Shown piece by piece: positions 27,243-36,099 of a stretch of 64,000 nt of DNA. The notes below the pieces were generated by a model. That model did not search any database and was not told the origin of the DNA. It saw only the letters and a program-made list of their open reading frames with translations. The translations under genes were made by a program, and so were the position numbers. The stretch covers positions 310,001-374,000 of the forward strand of contig NZ_VWOJ01000001.1 of NCBI RefSeq assembly GCF_008630495.1, given 5' to 3'. This DNA comes from Alkalicaulis satelles. GTDB taxonomy: Bacteria > Pseudomonadota > Alphaproteobacteria > Caulobacterales > Maricaulaceae. The stretch's first letter is position 1; every line of letters starts with the position of its first letter.

Positions 27243-27737
27243 CTAGCGGCGGCGCGGCCCGCCGGCGCCGCCGGGCAGGTTCTGCTGGCCGTCAAACTGG
27301 TCGACGGAAGGGCGCCCCACATTGCCCAGCAACTGCTCCAGCACGGACAGCTCGCGCCCGCGGGTGGGCGTCTCGCGCCCCACCACGGCGACGATGCGGC
27401 CGTCCTCCAGGCCGTACTCCTCGACCCCCTTGACCACGCCGTCGGCGTCAAAGCGCACGGCGATCACCCGGCGCTCGCGGGTCTCGGGGCGCAGATAGGC
27501 CAGGTATTCGCGGGTGTCGGCGATGTAATACCAGACATCATCGTCAAACATGCCGCGCGTGGACGGGCTGCCCAGATTGGCCAGAATGCTGGCCTGGTTG
27601 TCCTCGCCCACATTGATCACCGGAACCTCCCCGTCGGGGAAGCGGAAGCCGTGGCTGCGCAGGGTCGGGTTGCAGGCCGACACAAGACCGGCGGCCAGCA
27701 CAATGGCCGAGGCGATAAGGGCGCGGCGAAAAGCCAT
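27243..27737 (-). CDS. bamE: Outer-membrane protein assembly factor BamE (lipoprotein)
   Basis: A 164-residue SmpA/OmlA lipoprotein of the BAM complex. The signal peptide ends with lipobox LVSAC (C22). The BamE fold follows ('VINVGEDNQASILANLGSPSTRGMFDDDVWYYI'), then a longer strand region 'RVIAVRFDADGVVKGVEEYGL' and a Gly/Pro/Arg-rich tail typical of alphaproteobacterial BamE. Start at 27737 (GGAG upstream). Divergent from the cytochrome chaperone gene, the usual alphaproteobacterial arrangement. Confidence 0.93.
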   Translation of the reverse strand: MAFRRALIASAIVLAAGLVSACNPTLRSHGFRFPDGEVPVINVGEDNQASILANLGSPSTRGMFDDDVWYYIADTREYLAYLRPETRERRVIAVRFDADGVVKGVEEYGLEDGRIVAVVGRETPTRGRELSVLEQLLGNVGRPSVDQFDGQQNLPGGAGGPRRR

Positions 27738-27849
27738 GGAAGTCTCCATAAGGCGCTGTCATAAGGGCGGCGCCTGCGGCGGCGCGCCTTGTTGACCTAC
27801 ATGGGTCCTAGCTTAGCTTCAACCCGCCGCAAATGGGAGACGCACGCGC

Positions 27850-28392
27850 ATGTTCACCCGCCTGTTCCGCAAAAACCCCCTGAAAGCGCGCGCCCGCGTG
27901 CTCTATGACCAGCTGGTGGAGGCGGCCCGGCGGCCCTTTCTCTACGGGGCTCAGGGCGTGGATGACACGGTGGATGGCCGGTTCGACATGATCGTGCTGC
28001 ACGCCATTTTGCTGATCCGGCGCCTGCGCCAGGGCGGTGAGGCCGGTCAGGATGCGGCCCAGCTGGTGTTCGACATCATGTTTGACGATTTCGGCGCCGC
28101 CCTGCGCGAGATGGGCACGGGCGATCTCTCGGTGGGCAAGCGGATCCGGGCCATGGGCGAAGCCTTCTATGGCCGCGCCAAGGCTTACGAATCGCCCTTG
28201 GCGGAAGGCGATGCGGACGCGCTGGCCGGGGCGATCTCGCGCAATATGTTCAATGATGATCGCGAGGCGGCGGCGGCTTCGCGGCGCCTGGCCGGATATG
28301 CGCTGGCGTCAGCGCAATTGCTGTCACGCCAGCCGCCTGAAGAGCTGATCGCCGGCGCAAGGCCGGCCTTCCCTGACGCCCTGCCGGTCTGA
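27850..28392 (+). CDS. Ubiquinol-cytochrome c chaperone family protein (CBP3-like)
   Basis: A 180-residue helical protein of the CBP3/UPF0174 family ('LVEAARRPFLYGAQGVDDTVDGRFDMIVLHAILLIRRL', 'FDIMFDDFGAALREMGTGDLSVGKRIRAM'). Eukaryotic CBP3 assists cytochrome b/bc1 assembly, and the bacterial form is assumed to do likewise. Divergent from bamE. In many relatives a DUF177 (YceD-like) gene comes next before plsX; here only 92 bp separate it from plsX. Confidence 0.88.
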   Translation: MFTRLFRKNPLKARARVLYDQLVEAARRPFLYGAQGVDDTVDGRFDMIVLHAILLIRRLRQGGEAGQDAAQLVFDIMFDDFGAALREMGTGDLSVGKRIRAMGEAFYGRAKAYESPLAEGDADALAGAISRNMFNDDREAAAASRRLAGYALASAQLLSRQPPEELIAGARPAFPDALPV

Positions 28393-28393
28393 C

Positions 28394-28460
28394 GCGGCGC
28401 GGTTTCCATCATCAATCTCACACGGTAAGGTGCCCGCGCCGCACGGATGTCCCCGTGTGA
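28394..28460 (+). other. Interleaved inverted repeats upstream of plsX (possible RNA pseudoknot)
   Basis: Two inverted repeats interleave: GCGGCGC (28394-28400) with GCGCCGC (28436-28442), and TCACACGG (28418-28425) with CCGTGTGA (28453-28460). The A-B-A'-B' order is that of an H-type pseudoknot, or of mutually exclusive hairpins, in the plsX leader, ending 24 bp before its ATG. In GC-rich DNA the first pair could arise by chance. Confidence 0.3.
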
Positions 28461-28484
28461 ATGTTCATTTTGTCCGGATTTGAA

Positions 28485-29558
28485 ATGACGACAGGTCTTG
28501 TACTTTCCCTGGACGCCATGGGGGGGGATCACGCGCCGCAAAGCGTGGTGGATGGCGCTGCCCTGTTCCTGAAGGGCCGCCGCCGTCATGTCCGCCTGCT
28601 GTTCCATGGCGATGAAGCCCTGCTGGCGCCCCTGGTGGCGCGCCATCCGGGTCTGTCCGCCGTCAGCGAGATTCGCCATACCGACAGCGAGGTCGACATG
28701 TCGGCCAAGCCGTCCGAGGCGGTGCGCCGGTCGCGCGGATCGTCCATGTGGAATGCGGTCCACGCCATCAAGGATGGCGAGGCCCAGGTGGCGGTGTCGG
28801 CGGGCAATACCGGCGCATTGATGGCCATATCCAAGGTGATCTTGCGCATGAAGCCGGGGGTGCACCGCCCGGCCATCGCCGCCAGCTGGCCTGCGCCGTC
28901 GGGCTATTCCACGGTGCTGGACGTGGGCGCCAATGTGGACTGCACGCCCGCCATGCTGGTGGAGTTCGCGGTGCTGGGCGAAGCCTTCCACCGCGCCCTG
29001 CGCGGCGTTGAGCGCCCTACGGTGGGGCTGTTGAATGTGGGTCAGGAAGAGCTCAAGGGCAGCCAGGTGATCCGCGATGCGGACGCGCTGGTGCGCGCCG
29101 CCGGGCTGGACATGGCTTATCGCGGCTTCATCGAGGGTGATGATATCTCGGCGGGCACCACCCATGTGGTGGTCACCGACGGGTTCACCGGCAATGTGGC
29201 GCTCAAGACCGCCGAGGGCACGGCGCGCCTGGTGGCCAACTGGATGCGCTCGGCCATGACCGGCTCGCTTCTGGCCAAGGCCGGCGCGGCGCTGTTATCC
29301 TTGGGCGCGCTCAAGGAGCTGCGCGCGCGCATGGACCCGCGCAATGTCAATGGCGGCGTGTTTCTGGGCCTCAATGGCGTGGTGGTCAAAAGCCATGGCG
29401 GCACGGATGCGCAGGGCTTCGCCACATCCTTGAGAATCGCCCTTGAAATGGCCGACAGCGCCTTCCTGAGCGAGATCGAAACCAATCTCGCCCGGCTGGC
29501 CGCGATCCAGGATAATCCGGACGCAGGCGCCGGCGAGCCGCAAAAGGAATCCGCGTGA
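28485..29558 (+). CDS. plsX: Phosphate acyltransferase PlsX
   Basis: A 357-residue acyl-ACP:phosphate acyltransferase, making acyl-phosphate for PlsY in phospholipid synthesis. 'LSLDAMGGDHAP' at the N-terminus, 'VSAGNTGALMAIS', 'LDVGANVDCTP' and 'GFTGNVALKTAEG' are family hallmarks. Start at 28485; the codons upstream to 28461 are not conserved. GTGA overlap with fabH at 29555. A peripheral membrane enzyme. Confidence 0.96.
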   Translation: MTTGLVLSLDAMGGDHAPQSVVDGAALFLKGRRRHVRLLFHGDEALLAPLVARHPGLSAVSEIRHTDSEVDMSAKPSEAVRRSRGSSMWNAVHAIKDGEAQVAVSAGNTGALMAISKVILRMKPGVHRPAIAASWPAPSGYSTVLDVGANVDCTPAMLVEFAVLGEAFHRALRGVERPTVGLLNVGQEELKGSQVIRDADALVRAAGLDMAYRGFIEGDDISAGTTHVVVTDGFTGNVALKTAEGTARLVANWMRSAMTGSLLAKAGAALLSLGALKELRARMDPRNVNGGVFLGLNGVVVKSHGGTDAQGFATSLRIALEMADSAFLSEIETNLARLAAIQDNPDAGAGEPQKESA

Positions 29559-30529
29559 CCGAATATTTCTCCCGCATCGCCGGCATCGGCGCCTATCTGC
29601 CCGAAAAAGTGCTGACCAACGCCGCGATGGAAGCCATCGTGGAGACATCGGATGCGTGGATCCGCGAGCGCACAGGCATATCCCAGCGCCATATCGCGGC
29701 GGACGGCCAGTACACGTCCGATCTGGGCGTGGAGGCGTCGCGGCGCGCGCTGGATCACGCCGGGCTGGGCCCGGACGATATTGATCTCATCATCGTGGCC
29801 ACCGCCACGCCGGACCTGACCTTTCCGGCCACCGCCACCATCGTCCAGCACAAGCTGGGCGTGAGGCATGGCTGCGCGTTCGATGTGCATGCGGTGTGTT
29901 CGGGCTTCATCTACGCCATGAGCGTGGCGGACAATTTCATCCGCTGCGGCCAGGCGCGTACGGCGCTGGTGATCGGGGCCGAGACCTTCTCGCGCATCCT
30001 GGACTGGACCGACCGCACCACCTGCGTGCTGTTCGGCGACGGGGCCGGCGCTGTGGTGCTGAGCGCTGAAGCCGGCGCGCCCGAAGACGGCAAGGGCCTG
30101 ATGAAGACCCATCTGCGCTCGGACGGCAGTTTCTGCGATCTGCTCTATGTGGATGGCGGGCCCTCGCGCACCAAGACGGTGGGCCATCTGCGCATGCAGG
30201 GCAATCAGGTGTTCCGTCACGCCGTCACCAAGATCGCTGGCTCCATGACCGAGCTGGCCGACATGGCGGGCGTGGCCATCGCCGATATCGACTGGTTCGT
30301 GCCGCACCAGGCCAATCAGCGCATCCTCCTGGGCGTCTCCAGCCGGCTGGGCATTCCCGAAGAGCGGGTGATCTCCACCGTGTCCATGCACGGCAATACC
30401 TCGGCCGCCTCCATCCCGCTGGCGTTCGAGCAGGCGGTGCGCGACGGCCGCATCAAGCGCGGCGATCTGGTGCTGATGGAAGCGCTGGGCGGCGGCTTCA
30501 CCTGGGGCGCGGCTTTAGCCCGGTATTAA
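29555..30529 (+). CDS. fabH: Beta-ketoacyl-ACP synthase III
   Basis: A 324-residue condensing enzyme starting fatty-acid synthesis from acetyl-CoA and malonyl-ACP. Catalytic triad C115 ('VCSGF'), H251 ('VPHQANQRI') and N281 ('HGNTSAA'), with the spacing of E. coli FabH. GTG start overlapping the plsX stop. Cytoplasmic; part of plsX-fabH-ihfA, the common alphaproteobacterial order. Confidence 0.96.
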   Translation: MTEYFSRIAGIGAYLPEKVLTNAAMEAIVETSDAWIRERTGISQRHIAADGQYTSDLGVEASRRALDHAGLGPDDIDLIIVATATPDLTFPATATIVQHKLGVRHGCAFDVHAVCSGFIYAMSVADNFIRCGQARTALVIGAETFSRILDWTDRTTCVLFGDGAGAVVLSAEAGAPEDGKGLMKTHLRSDGSFCDLLYVDGGPSRTKTVGHLRMQGNQVFRHAVTKIAGSMTELADMAGVAIADIDWFVPHQANQRILLGVSSRLGIPEERVISTVSMHGNTSAASIPLAFEQAVRDGRIKRGDLVLMEALGGGFTWGAALARY

Positions 30530-30539
30530 GCCTGGGCTT

Positions 30540-30547
30540 ATGGTTAA
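30540..30547. promoter_or_regulatory. Possible CtrA half-site (ATGGTTAA) upstream of ihfA
   Basis: ATGGTTAA is the reverse complement of TTAACCAT, the 8-mer form of the CtrA binding site described in Caulobacter. It lies 63 bp before the ihfA start, where a promoter would be expected. A single 8-mer is weak evidence. Confidence 0.3.
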
Positions 30548-30609
30548 CATTGACCTTGACGCGTCACTGGCCGTAACCTCGGGAACTCAGGCAGGTTTAG
30601 GGGCATTTT

Positions 30610-30912
30610 ATGGGGTCAAAAACTCTCACGCGGGCTGATCTGGCCGACGCCGTCCATCGCGAAGTCGGTCTGTCACGTCAGGAAAGCGCGCAACTGGTTG
30701 AAGCCGTCCTTGATGAGATCAGCAATACGCTGGTTGCAGGCGAGTCGGTCAAGTTGTCGTCCTTCGGGTCTTTTGTCCTGCGCGACAAGAACGGCCGGGT
30801 CGGACGCAATCCCAAGACCGGCGAGGAAGTGCCCATCGAACCCCGGCGCGTGCTGGTGTTCAAACCCTCCCAGGTGCTCAAGGACCGGGTCGACGCGGCC
30901 CTGTCGCGATAG
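30610..30912 (+). CDS. ihfA: Integration host factor subunit alpha
   Basis: A 100-residue HU/IHF-family DNA-bending protein. '[21 protein letters not shown]' at the N-terminus and '[30 protein letters not shown]' with the DNA-binding beta-arm are diagnostic of IHF-alpha ('[12 protein letters not shown]' arm tip). Own promoter likely in the 80-bp gap after fabH. 12 bp before the MerR-like gene. Confidence 0.95.
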   Translation: MGSKTLTRADLADAVHREVGLSRQESAQLVEAVLDEISNTLVAGESVKLSSFGSFVLRDKNGRVGRNPKTGEEVPIEPRRVLVFKPSQVLKDRVDAALSR

Positions 30913-30924
30913 GAACGCCTTGCC

Positions 30925-31434
30925 ATGAGCGGGAAGTCGCCGGACGCCTACCGCACCATCTCCGAGGCTGGCGAGGAAGCCGGCCTTCCCACCCATGTGC
31001 TGCGCTTCTGGGAGAGCAAGTTTGCTCAGCTCAAGCCCGTGAAGCGCGCCGGCGGACGGCGCATGTACCGCCCTCAGGATATCAGCCTGATCAAGGGCTT
31101 GAAGCGGCTTCTTTATGAAGAGGGTTACACCATCAAGGGCGCGCAGAAATTCCTGCGCGAGCAGGGCGTGACGTCAGTGGCCGCGCTGGGCGACAGCGCC
31201 GGGGCGATGGCGGCGCCTGTTGTGGATGACGCGCCCGATGAGACGCCCGGCCTCTTGTTCGAGACGCCGCGCGCAGCGCCCGCCCGGCGTGATGAGCCCG
31301 AGACGGAACCGGATACGGAGACGGCGGCTGGCGCCGGGCTGACGCCTGGTGCGCGCCAGCAGGCCGAGGCGGCGCTGAGCCATGTGCGCGCCGCGCGCGC
31401 ACGCTTGAACCAGGCGCTGGAAACCCGCAGCTGA
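30925..31434 (+). CDS. MerR-like transcriptional regulator
   Basis: A 169-residue protein with a MerR DNA-binding domain at about 8-75 ('[23 protein letters not shown]', '[35 protein letters not shown]'). The C-terminal half is Ala/Glu/Pro-rich and lacks cysteines or a ligand domain. This ihfA-linked MerR is conserved across Alphaproteobacteria and is often annotated as a heat-shock or unspecified MerR regulator; its targets are unknown to me. Confidence 0.9.
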   Translation: MSGKSPDAYRTISEAGEEAGLPTHVLRFWESKFAQLKPVKRAGGRRMYRPQDISLIKGLKRLLYEEGYTIKGAQKFLREQGVTSVAALGDSAGAMAAPVVDDAPDETPGLLFETPRAAPARRDEPETEPDTETAAGAGLTPGARQQAEAALSHVRAARARLNQALETRS

Positions 31435-31544
31435 ACCCGCCGGCGCCGGGCGCCGCAGCCGGTTGCCGCAGGCTTCGCGCGCGCCTATAAGACCGCTCCC
31501 GGCGCCGTGGGCCGGGGCCCGGCCGCAAGGCCGGTCATTGGTGG

Positions 31545-31622
31545 CGGAGCGTGGCGCAGCCCGGTTAGCGCACTGGTCTGGGGGACCAGGGGTCGCCGGT
31601 TCAAATCCGGCCGCTCCGACCA
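31545..31622 (+). tRNA. tRNA-Pro (anticodon GGG)
   Basis: A complete cloverleaf: acceptor CGGAGCG pairs with CGCTCCG; D-stem GCGC/GCGC; anticodon stem CTGGT/ACCAG with loop CTGGGGG (anticodon GGG); T-stem GCCGG/CCGGC with loop TTCAAAT; discriminator A and an encoded CCA at 31620-31622. Reads CCC and CCU. Confidence 0.96.
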
Positions 31623-31635
31623 TTTTCTTCTGACA

Positions 31636-32148
31636 TCAGGCCTGTGACCGGCCCGGCGCCAGATCGCGCACGATCAGGCCTGAGGCCAGCATCAGGCATA
31701 CCGCGCTGAGCGCGAAGAACCACAGTCCGGGCTGGCTGGCCACCGCGACCATGCCGCCGCCCGACCAGATCACGATCAGCAGGGCGACCACCAGCACGTC
31801 GGTGAGCGACCACTTGCCCAGCCGCTCCACCCAGCGCGCCAGCCATCCGCCCGGCGCGCCGGCGGGTCTGGCGTGCAGGGCGGCGACCATGATCATTTTC
31901 ATCACCGGCGCGCCCAGGGAGAAGGCGGCGATCACCGCGCCCAGGCGCCATTCGCCCGCCTCCAGAAGCTTGGCCACGGCGGCGATGAGCGAATAGCTGT
32001 CCTTGAAGATCCAAAAGCGCGTGGTCTCCATCACCGGCAAGGTCACGCCCAGCGGGAAGAAGATCACGCCCAGCGCCAGCAGCGCCCGGGCCAGCGCGCC
32101 GCCTGCAGGCCGTTTGCGTGACAGGGGGGTGAGGGCGGCGTCGCTCAT
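31636..32148 (-). CDS. Paraquat-inducible protein A family membrane protein
   Basis: A 170-residue inner-membrane protein with four hydrophobic segments and PqiA-domain landmarks ('FPLGVTLPVMETTRFWIFKDSYSLI', 'MKMIMVAALHARP', 'LGKWSLTDVLVVALLIVIW'). Only one PqiA domain is present (E. coli PqiA has two) and the N-terminal zinc-binding cysteines are absent. No PqiB/MCE gene is adjacent, so a role in lipid trafficking is uncertain. Start at 32148 chosen as the best-supported ATG. Confidence 0.85.
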   Translation of the reverse strand: MSDAALTPLSRKRPAGGALARALLALGVIFFPLGVTLPVMETTRFWIFKDSYSLIAAVAKLLEAGEWRLGAVIAAFSLGAPVMKMIMVAALHARPAGAPGGWLARWVERLGKWSLTDVLVVALLIVIWSGGGMVAVASQPGLWFFALSAVCLMLASGLIVRDLAPGRSQA

Positions 32149-32181
32149 GGGCCGCACTGTGACAGAAAGAAATGGCCTGCG

Positions 32182-33336
32182 CTATTCCAGCTCGACCACT
32201 TCCACCTTGCCGTTTTCCAGCACCAGCGCCAGCTCGCCGCGCTTCAGGCGCAGCGCCTTGTCGCCGAACACCTTGCGCCGCCAGCCGGACATGGCCGGCA
32301 CGTCAGCGTTATCGGACGCCGCGATCAGTTCGAGATCGGGCGAGGTGGCGATCAGGCGCGGCGCCACATCGGCGTCCTCGGCCACGGCCTTGAGCAGAAC
32401 CTTGAGCAATTCCACCACGGGTCCGAGATTGGAGGGGATGGGCTCGGGTTTGTCCGGGCGCGGGGCGTAGGCCTTGGGGTCGGCCATGGCCTGCTGCATC
32501 AGCTCGATCAGGCGTTCGGCCGGGCGCGAGCGTTCAAAGCCGCGCGGCACGGCGCGCAGGGCGCCCAGCTCGTCCACGCTGGTGGGCGCGGCCTGGGCGA
32601 GCTCATAGAGCCCGTCATCCTTCATGATGCGGTTGCGCGGGATATCGCGGGTCTGGGCCTCGCGCTCGCGCCATTCAGCGGCGGCCTTCAGGGCGGCCAG
32701 CCATTTGGGCGTCATCTTGCGCAGCTTGAGCCGGCGCCAGGCCTCTTCAGGCTTCATCTCGTAGGTGGCGGGCCGGGTGAGGATTTTCATCTCCTCGGCC
32801 AGCCAGGCCTCGCGGCCGGTTTTGGCCAGGCGCGCCTGCAGGCCCGGGAACAGATCGCGCAGCAAGGTCACGTCGGCCAGCGCATAGGCCTTCTGGCTGT
32901 CGGACAGGGGCCGGCGCGACCAGTCGGTGAAGCGCGAGCCCTTGTCCACGCTCTGGCCCAGGCAGGCGCGCACCAGATTGTCATAGGAAATCGAATCGCC
33001 CAGCCCCACCGCCATGGCCGCGATCTGGGTGTCGAACAAGGGCGCGGGGATCAGGCCGCCGGCCATGTGAAAGAAGATTTCAAGGTCCTGACGGCAGGCG
33101 TGGAAGACCTTGAGCACGGACGGGTCGCGCAAGAGCGCGTAGAACGGGGCGAGATCGATGCCCTCGGCCAGCGGATCGATCAGCACTTCGCGCTGGCCGC
33201 CCGCCGCCTGGATCAGGCAGAGCTGGGGCCAGAACGTTGTTTCACGCATGAACTCGGTGTCCACCGCGACAAAGCCGGCCTGGCGCATGTCGGCGCAGGC
33301 CTCGTCGAGGTGAGCGGTGTCCGATATCCATTCCAT
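32182..33336 (-). CDS. rnd: Ribonuclease D
   Basis: A 384-residue 3'-5' exoribonuclease of the DEDDy type: D26/E28 in 'VDTEFMRE', the second Asp in 'HACRQDLEIFFH', and the last Asp in 'YALADVTLLRDL' with the catalytic Tyr. An HRDC domain covers about residues 205-290 ('RDIPRNRIMKDDGLYELAQ'). Trims tRNA precursors. Start at 33336 (MEWISD); the longer frame runs into the intergenic region. Downstream and on the same strand as the lipid operon, 61 bp away. Confidence 0.94.
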   Translation of the reverse strand: MEWISDTAHLDEACADMRQAGFVAVDTEFMRETTFWPQLCLIQAAGGQREVLIDPLAEGIDLAPFYALLRDPSVLKVFHACRQDLEIFFHMAGGLIPAPLFDTQIAAMAVGLGDSISYDNLVRACLGQSVDKGSRFTDWSRRPLSDSQKAYALADVTLLRDLFPGLQARLAKTGREAWLAEEMKILTRPATYEMKPEEAWRRLKLRKMTPKWLAALKAAAEWREREAQTRDIPRNRIMKDDGLYELAQAAPTSVDELGALRAVPRGFERSRPAERLIELMQQAMADPKAYAPRPDKPEPIPSNLGPVVELLKVLLKAVAEDADVAPRLIATSPDLELIAASDNADVPAMSGWRRKVFGDKALRLKRGELALVLENGKVEVVELE

Positions 33337-33397
33337 CAATTGCCGACTTAGACCTGCCCGCGCCTTTTGGCGAGGGGGCTGATCACATGCGCGCGCT

Positions 33398-34699
33398 TCA
33401 GCCTTCGCCCGCTGGCGGATCCTCTCTGGGGCGCAGCACATCGGTGAGAACGATGATCGCCGAGCCGATGGCGATCAGGATGAAGATGGAGGGCAGGAGC
33501 GCGCCCAGCCTGGACAGGGCCAGCAGCATGAGCTGACCGATGGTGGCCGAGGCGCCGTTGAGGATGCCGCTGGCGGCCATCACGCGTCCGCGCCGTTCGG
33601 GCAGGGCCCGGCCCTGGATCATGGCCTGGCGCGGCACCAGGAACAGGCCGCCCGAGATGGCCGACAGGACAAGCCCGAAGAGGAAGCGGCGGTTTTCGGG
33701 GTCCTCGATAAAGGCCGCGGCCTCAACAAGTTCGGGACCCGGCGTGCGGCCCAGCGCCTGCAGGGCGAGGTCGAGCGGAAAGATCACCAGGCCTGCCGCG
33801 CCCGCAATGGACAGCCAGCGCGCTTCGCCGCCGCGCGAGAGCACCGCGCACAGGACCGCGCCGGCAGCGGCGCCCAGCGTGAACAGAAGCTGGAACAGCG
33901 CCACCACGGACGGCGCGCCGCCCAGCACGCTTTCGGTCAGCACCGGCAGGACGGTGATCACCGAAGCGGCCAGCAGCCAGAACCAGGCCACGCCCAGCAG
34001 CGGACCGATCACCAGCTTGTCCCTGAACCCGAAATTGAGCATGCGGACGGTCTGGCTGAAAATGTCCGGGCTGATCTTCATGTCCGGATTGCTGGCCGGG
34101 GCGGGCACGCCCTGACGCATGGCCAGCCAGCCCAGCACCGCGCAGCCAATGAGGATGGCCCCGATGGCGCCCGGCCCCCAGACTTCGCCCACCAGCAGCG
34201 TGCCGCCGATGGCGCCGGCCAGGATCATCACATTGATGGCGCCCGACAGCAGCGCATTGCCGCCCACCAGCTCGGTGCGGTCGAGCACGTTGGGCATGGC
34301 GGCGGTGCGCGCGGGCACGAAGAAGGCGGTCTGCACGCCCATCAGGAACAGGACGGTCAGCAATATCCAGGCTTCGCCCAGCAGAAATCCCGCGCCGGCC
34401 AGCGCCATCAGGAAAATCTCGCAGAACTTGGCGATGCGCATGATCTTGATGCGGTCGAACTTGTCGGCCACCTGACCGGCCACCGCCGAGAACAGGAAGA
34501 GGGGCAGGGTGAATGCGGTGGCCGCGATGGGCGCCATTTCTCCCGGCGGCAGGCCCAGAATGGTCAGGCCCTGATAGGCGGCCATGGTGACCAGGGCGTA
34601 GCGGAACAGATTGTCGTTGAAGGCGCCCAGCGTCTGGCCGGCCCAGATGGGCCAGTAGCGGCGCTGGCCCAGCAGGGCGAAAACGGCGATGGGGGTCAT
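33398..34699 (-). CDS. MFS transporter, LplT-like (lysophospholipid transporter type)
   Basis: A 433-residue, 12-helix MFS protein. The N-terminus 'YWPIWAGQTLGAFNDNLFRYALV' and 'ADKFDRIKIMRIAKFCEIFLM' are typical of LplT, which imports lysophospholipids for re-acylation. It overlaps the upstream acyltransferase gene by ATGA, reproducing the LplT/acyltransferase link of E. coli lplT-aas. The transport function is inferred from family and linkage. Confidence 0.85.
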   Translation of the reverse strand: MTPIAVFALLGQRRYWPIWAGQTLGAFNDNLFRYALVTMAAYQGLTILGLPPGEMAPIAATAFTLPLFLFSAVAGQVADKFDRIKIMRIAKFCEIFLMALAGAGFLLGEAWILLTVLFLMGVQTAFFVPARTAAMPNVLDRTELVGGNALLSGAINVMILAGAIGGTLLVGEVWGPGAIGAILIGCAVLGWLAMRQGVPAPASNPDMKISPDIFSQTVRMLNFGFRDKLVIGPLLGVAWFWLLAASVITVLPVLTESVLGGAPSVVALFQLLFTLGAAAGAVLCAVLSRGGEARWLSIAGAAGLVIFPLDLALQALGRTPGPELVEAAAFIEDPENRRFLFGLVLSAISGGLFLVPRQAMIQGRALPERRGRVMAASGILNGASATIGQLMLLALSRLGALLPSIFILIAIGSAIIVLTDVLRPREDPPAGEG

Positions 34700-35409
34700 G
34701 CGCGGGCCTCGCGGATCAGGGCGTTGGTGCGCGCTTCGATGACGGTTTCCAGCTTGGCCATGAAGTCCTCCTTGGACAGGCCTGGCCCGATGGGATCGAG
34801 AAATTCCACAGTGACGCGTCCGGGACGTTTCTTAAAGCTCCTGCGGTCCCAGCTCAGGCCCAGATTGGTCGCCACAGGCACGCAAGGGCGCTTGAGCGTG
34901 TCATAGAGATGGAAGACGCCCTTGCGGTAGCGATGCGATTGCCCCGGCGCGGCCAGATGGCCTTCAGGATAGATCAGCAACGGACGGCGCGAGCGCTTGA
35001 GCCCTTGCAGCGCCTTGTCCATGCGCTCGCGTTCGGCCGCGCCGCCCTGATTGGACAGCACGATCGCGCCGATGCGGTGCAGGATCCAGCCCACCAGCGG
35101 AAATTTCAGCAAATGATCGCCCGCGATAAAGGCCAGGCCCGGGAACTGGTCCACCATGACGAAACCATCGCCCCAGCTCTGGTGTTTGGCCGCGATGATC
35201 AGGGGTTCGTCCGGCAGGCGCTGGCGCCCGCGCACCTCGACCCGAATCCCGGCGATCCAGTACAGGACCAGCACTTGCGCCTTGCCATAGAGATGCAGGC
35301 CAACAGCCAGCGGGGCGCGGGACGGCCACAGCGCCAGCAGCGCGCAGATGATGGCGGCGAAGATCGTGATCAGCCAGTAGACGGCGAAATGCAAAAGACT
35401 GCGGACCAT
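34696..35409 (-). CDS. 1-acyl-sn-glycerol-3-phosphate acyltransferase (PlsC family)
   Basis: A 237-residue membrane-associated acyltransferase: N-terminal anchor helix, then 'KHQSWGDGF' (the HX4D catalytic motif), 'YPEGHLAAPG' (acceptor site) and 'VPVATNLGLSW'. Acylates lysophosphatidate or another lysophospholipid. Start at 35409; the frame upstream to 35580 is antisense of tetR. Between tetR (28 bp) and the LplT-like gene (4-bp overlap), so one operon. A second PlsC-like gene lies at 36799. Confidence 0.9.
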   Translation of the reverse strand: MVRSLLHFAVYWLITIFAAIICALLALWPSRAPLAVGLHLYGKAQVLVLYWIAGIRVEVRGRQRLPDEPLIIAAKHQSWGDGFVMVDQFPGLAFIAGDHLLKFPLVGWILHRIGAIVLSNQGGAAERERMDKALQGLKRSRRPLLIYPEGHLAAPGQSHRYRKGVFHLYDTLKRPCVPVATNLGLSWDRRSFKKRPGRVTVEFLDPIGPGLSKEDFMAKLETVIEARTNALIREARA

Positions 35410-35437
35410 GACGGGGCTCCGGCGATGAGGGTGGGGG

Positions 35438-36073
35438 TCAGGCGGCGCGCAGGGCGCTGAGCGCGGCGAGCGCCAGGGCCTGACTGTGATCGCTGAGCGC
35501 GATGGACAGGCGTCCGGCCATGCGGTGGGCGGCGGGCTGGAGCACCACGCCCAGGGCTGCCGCGGTCTTGAGTTCCGCATCGCCGCGCGGGCAGTCGCCC
35601 TCGGCCATGGCGCGCGCGATGCGCCGGGCGATCAGGCCGGTGGGATCAGGGCGCCCGGCGGCGTCTTCGCGCGCGAAGCGGAACATCTGGGTGATGTGGT
35701 ATTCGAACAGGACCCGGTCGGCGTCAGCGGCGTGGCAATAGACCTCCACAACCCGGGTCACGGCGGTCTCGAAATCATCGCCTGCGCCGGTCAGGGCGTC
35801 CTCGATCAGGGCGAAAAGGCGCGAGTGGATAGCTTCGAACAGGGCGCGCGCCAGCGCTTCCTTGCTGGGGTAATGGCGGTAGATCGAGCCTTCGGCGACG
35901 CTGGCCAGGGCGGCGATCTCGCGGGTGGTCACCCCGTCAATGCCCTTGCGGGCGAACAAGGTGAGGGCGGCGCGCTCGATCCGCGCCATGGCCGTGCCGT
36001 CGGGCGCAGTGACCCCGCGCGCATCGGCGGAAACGTTTGCTGTGCGGGGCCGGGTGGCGGGTTGATCGGTCAT
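35438..36073 (-). CDS. TetR family transcriptional regulator
   Basis: A 211-residue TetR repressor. The helix-turn-helix is 'IDGVTTREIAALASVAEGSIYRHYPSKEALARALF'; the C-terminal ligand domain is all-helical and not recognisable. First gene of tetR-plsC-lplT, with two palindromes upstream, so it probably represses its own operon, perhaps in response to a fatty-acid or acyl-CoA signal (inferred). Start at 36073; the frame upstream runs through one of the palindromes. Confidence 0.88.
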   Translation of the reverse strand: MTDQPATRPRTANVSADARGVTAPDGTAMARIERAALTLFARKGIDGVTTREIAALASVAEGSIYRHYPSKEALARALFEAIHSRLFALIEDALTGAGDDFETAVTRVVEVYCHAADADRVLFEYHITQMFRFAREDAAGRPDPTGLIARRIARAMAEGDCPRGDAELKTAAALGVVLQPAAHRMAGRLSIALSDHSQALALAALSALRAA

Positions 36074-36099
36074 GGGCGGGTCCGTGAATCCATCAAATG

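Noticed and set aside
31545-31622. tRNA-Pro as an integration site for a mobile element
   Set aside because: No integrase gene and no repeat of the tRNA 3' end nearby; flanking genes are housekeeping.
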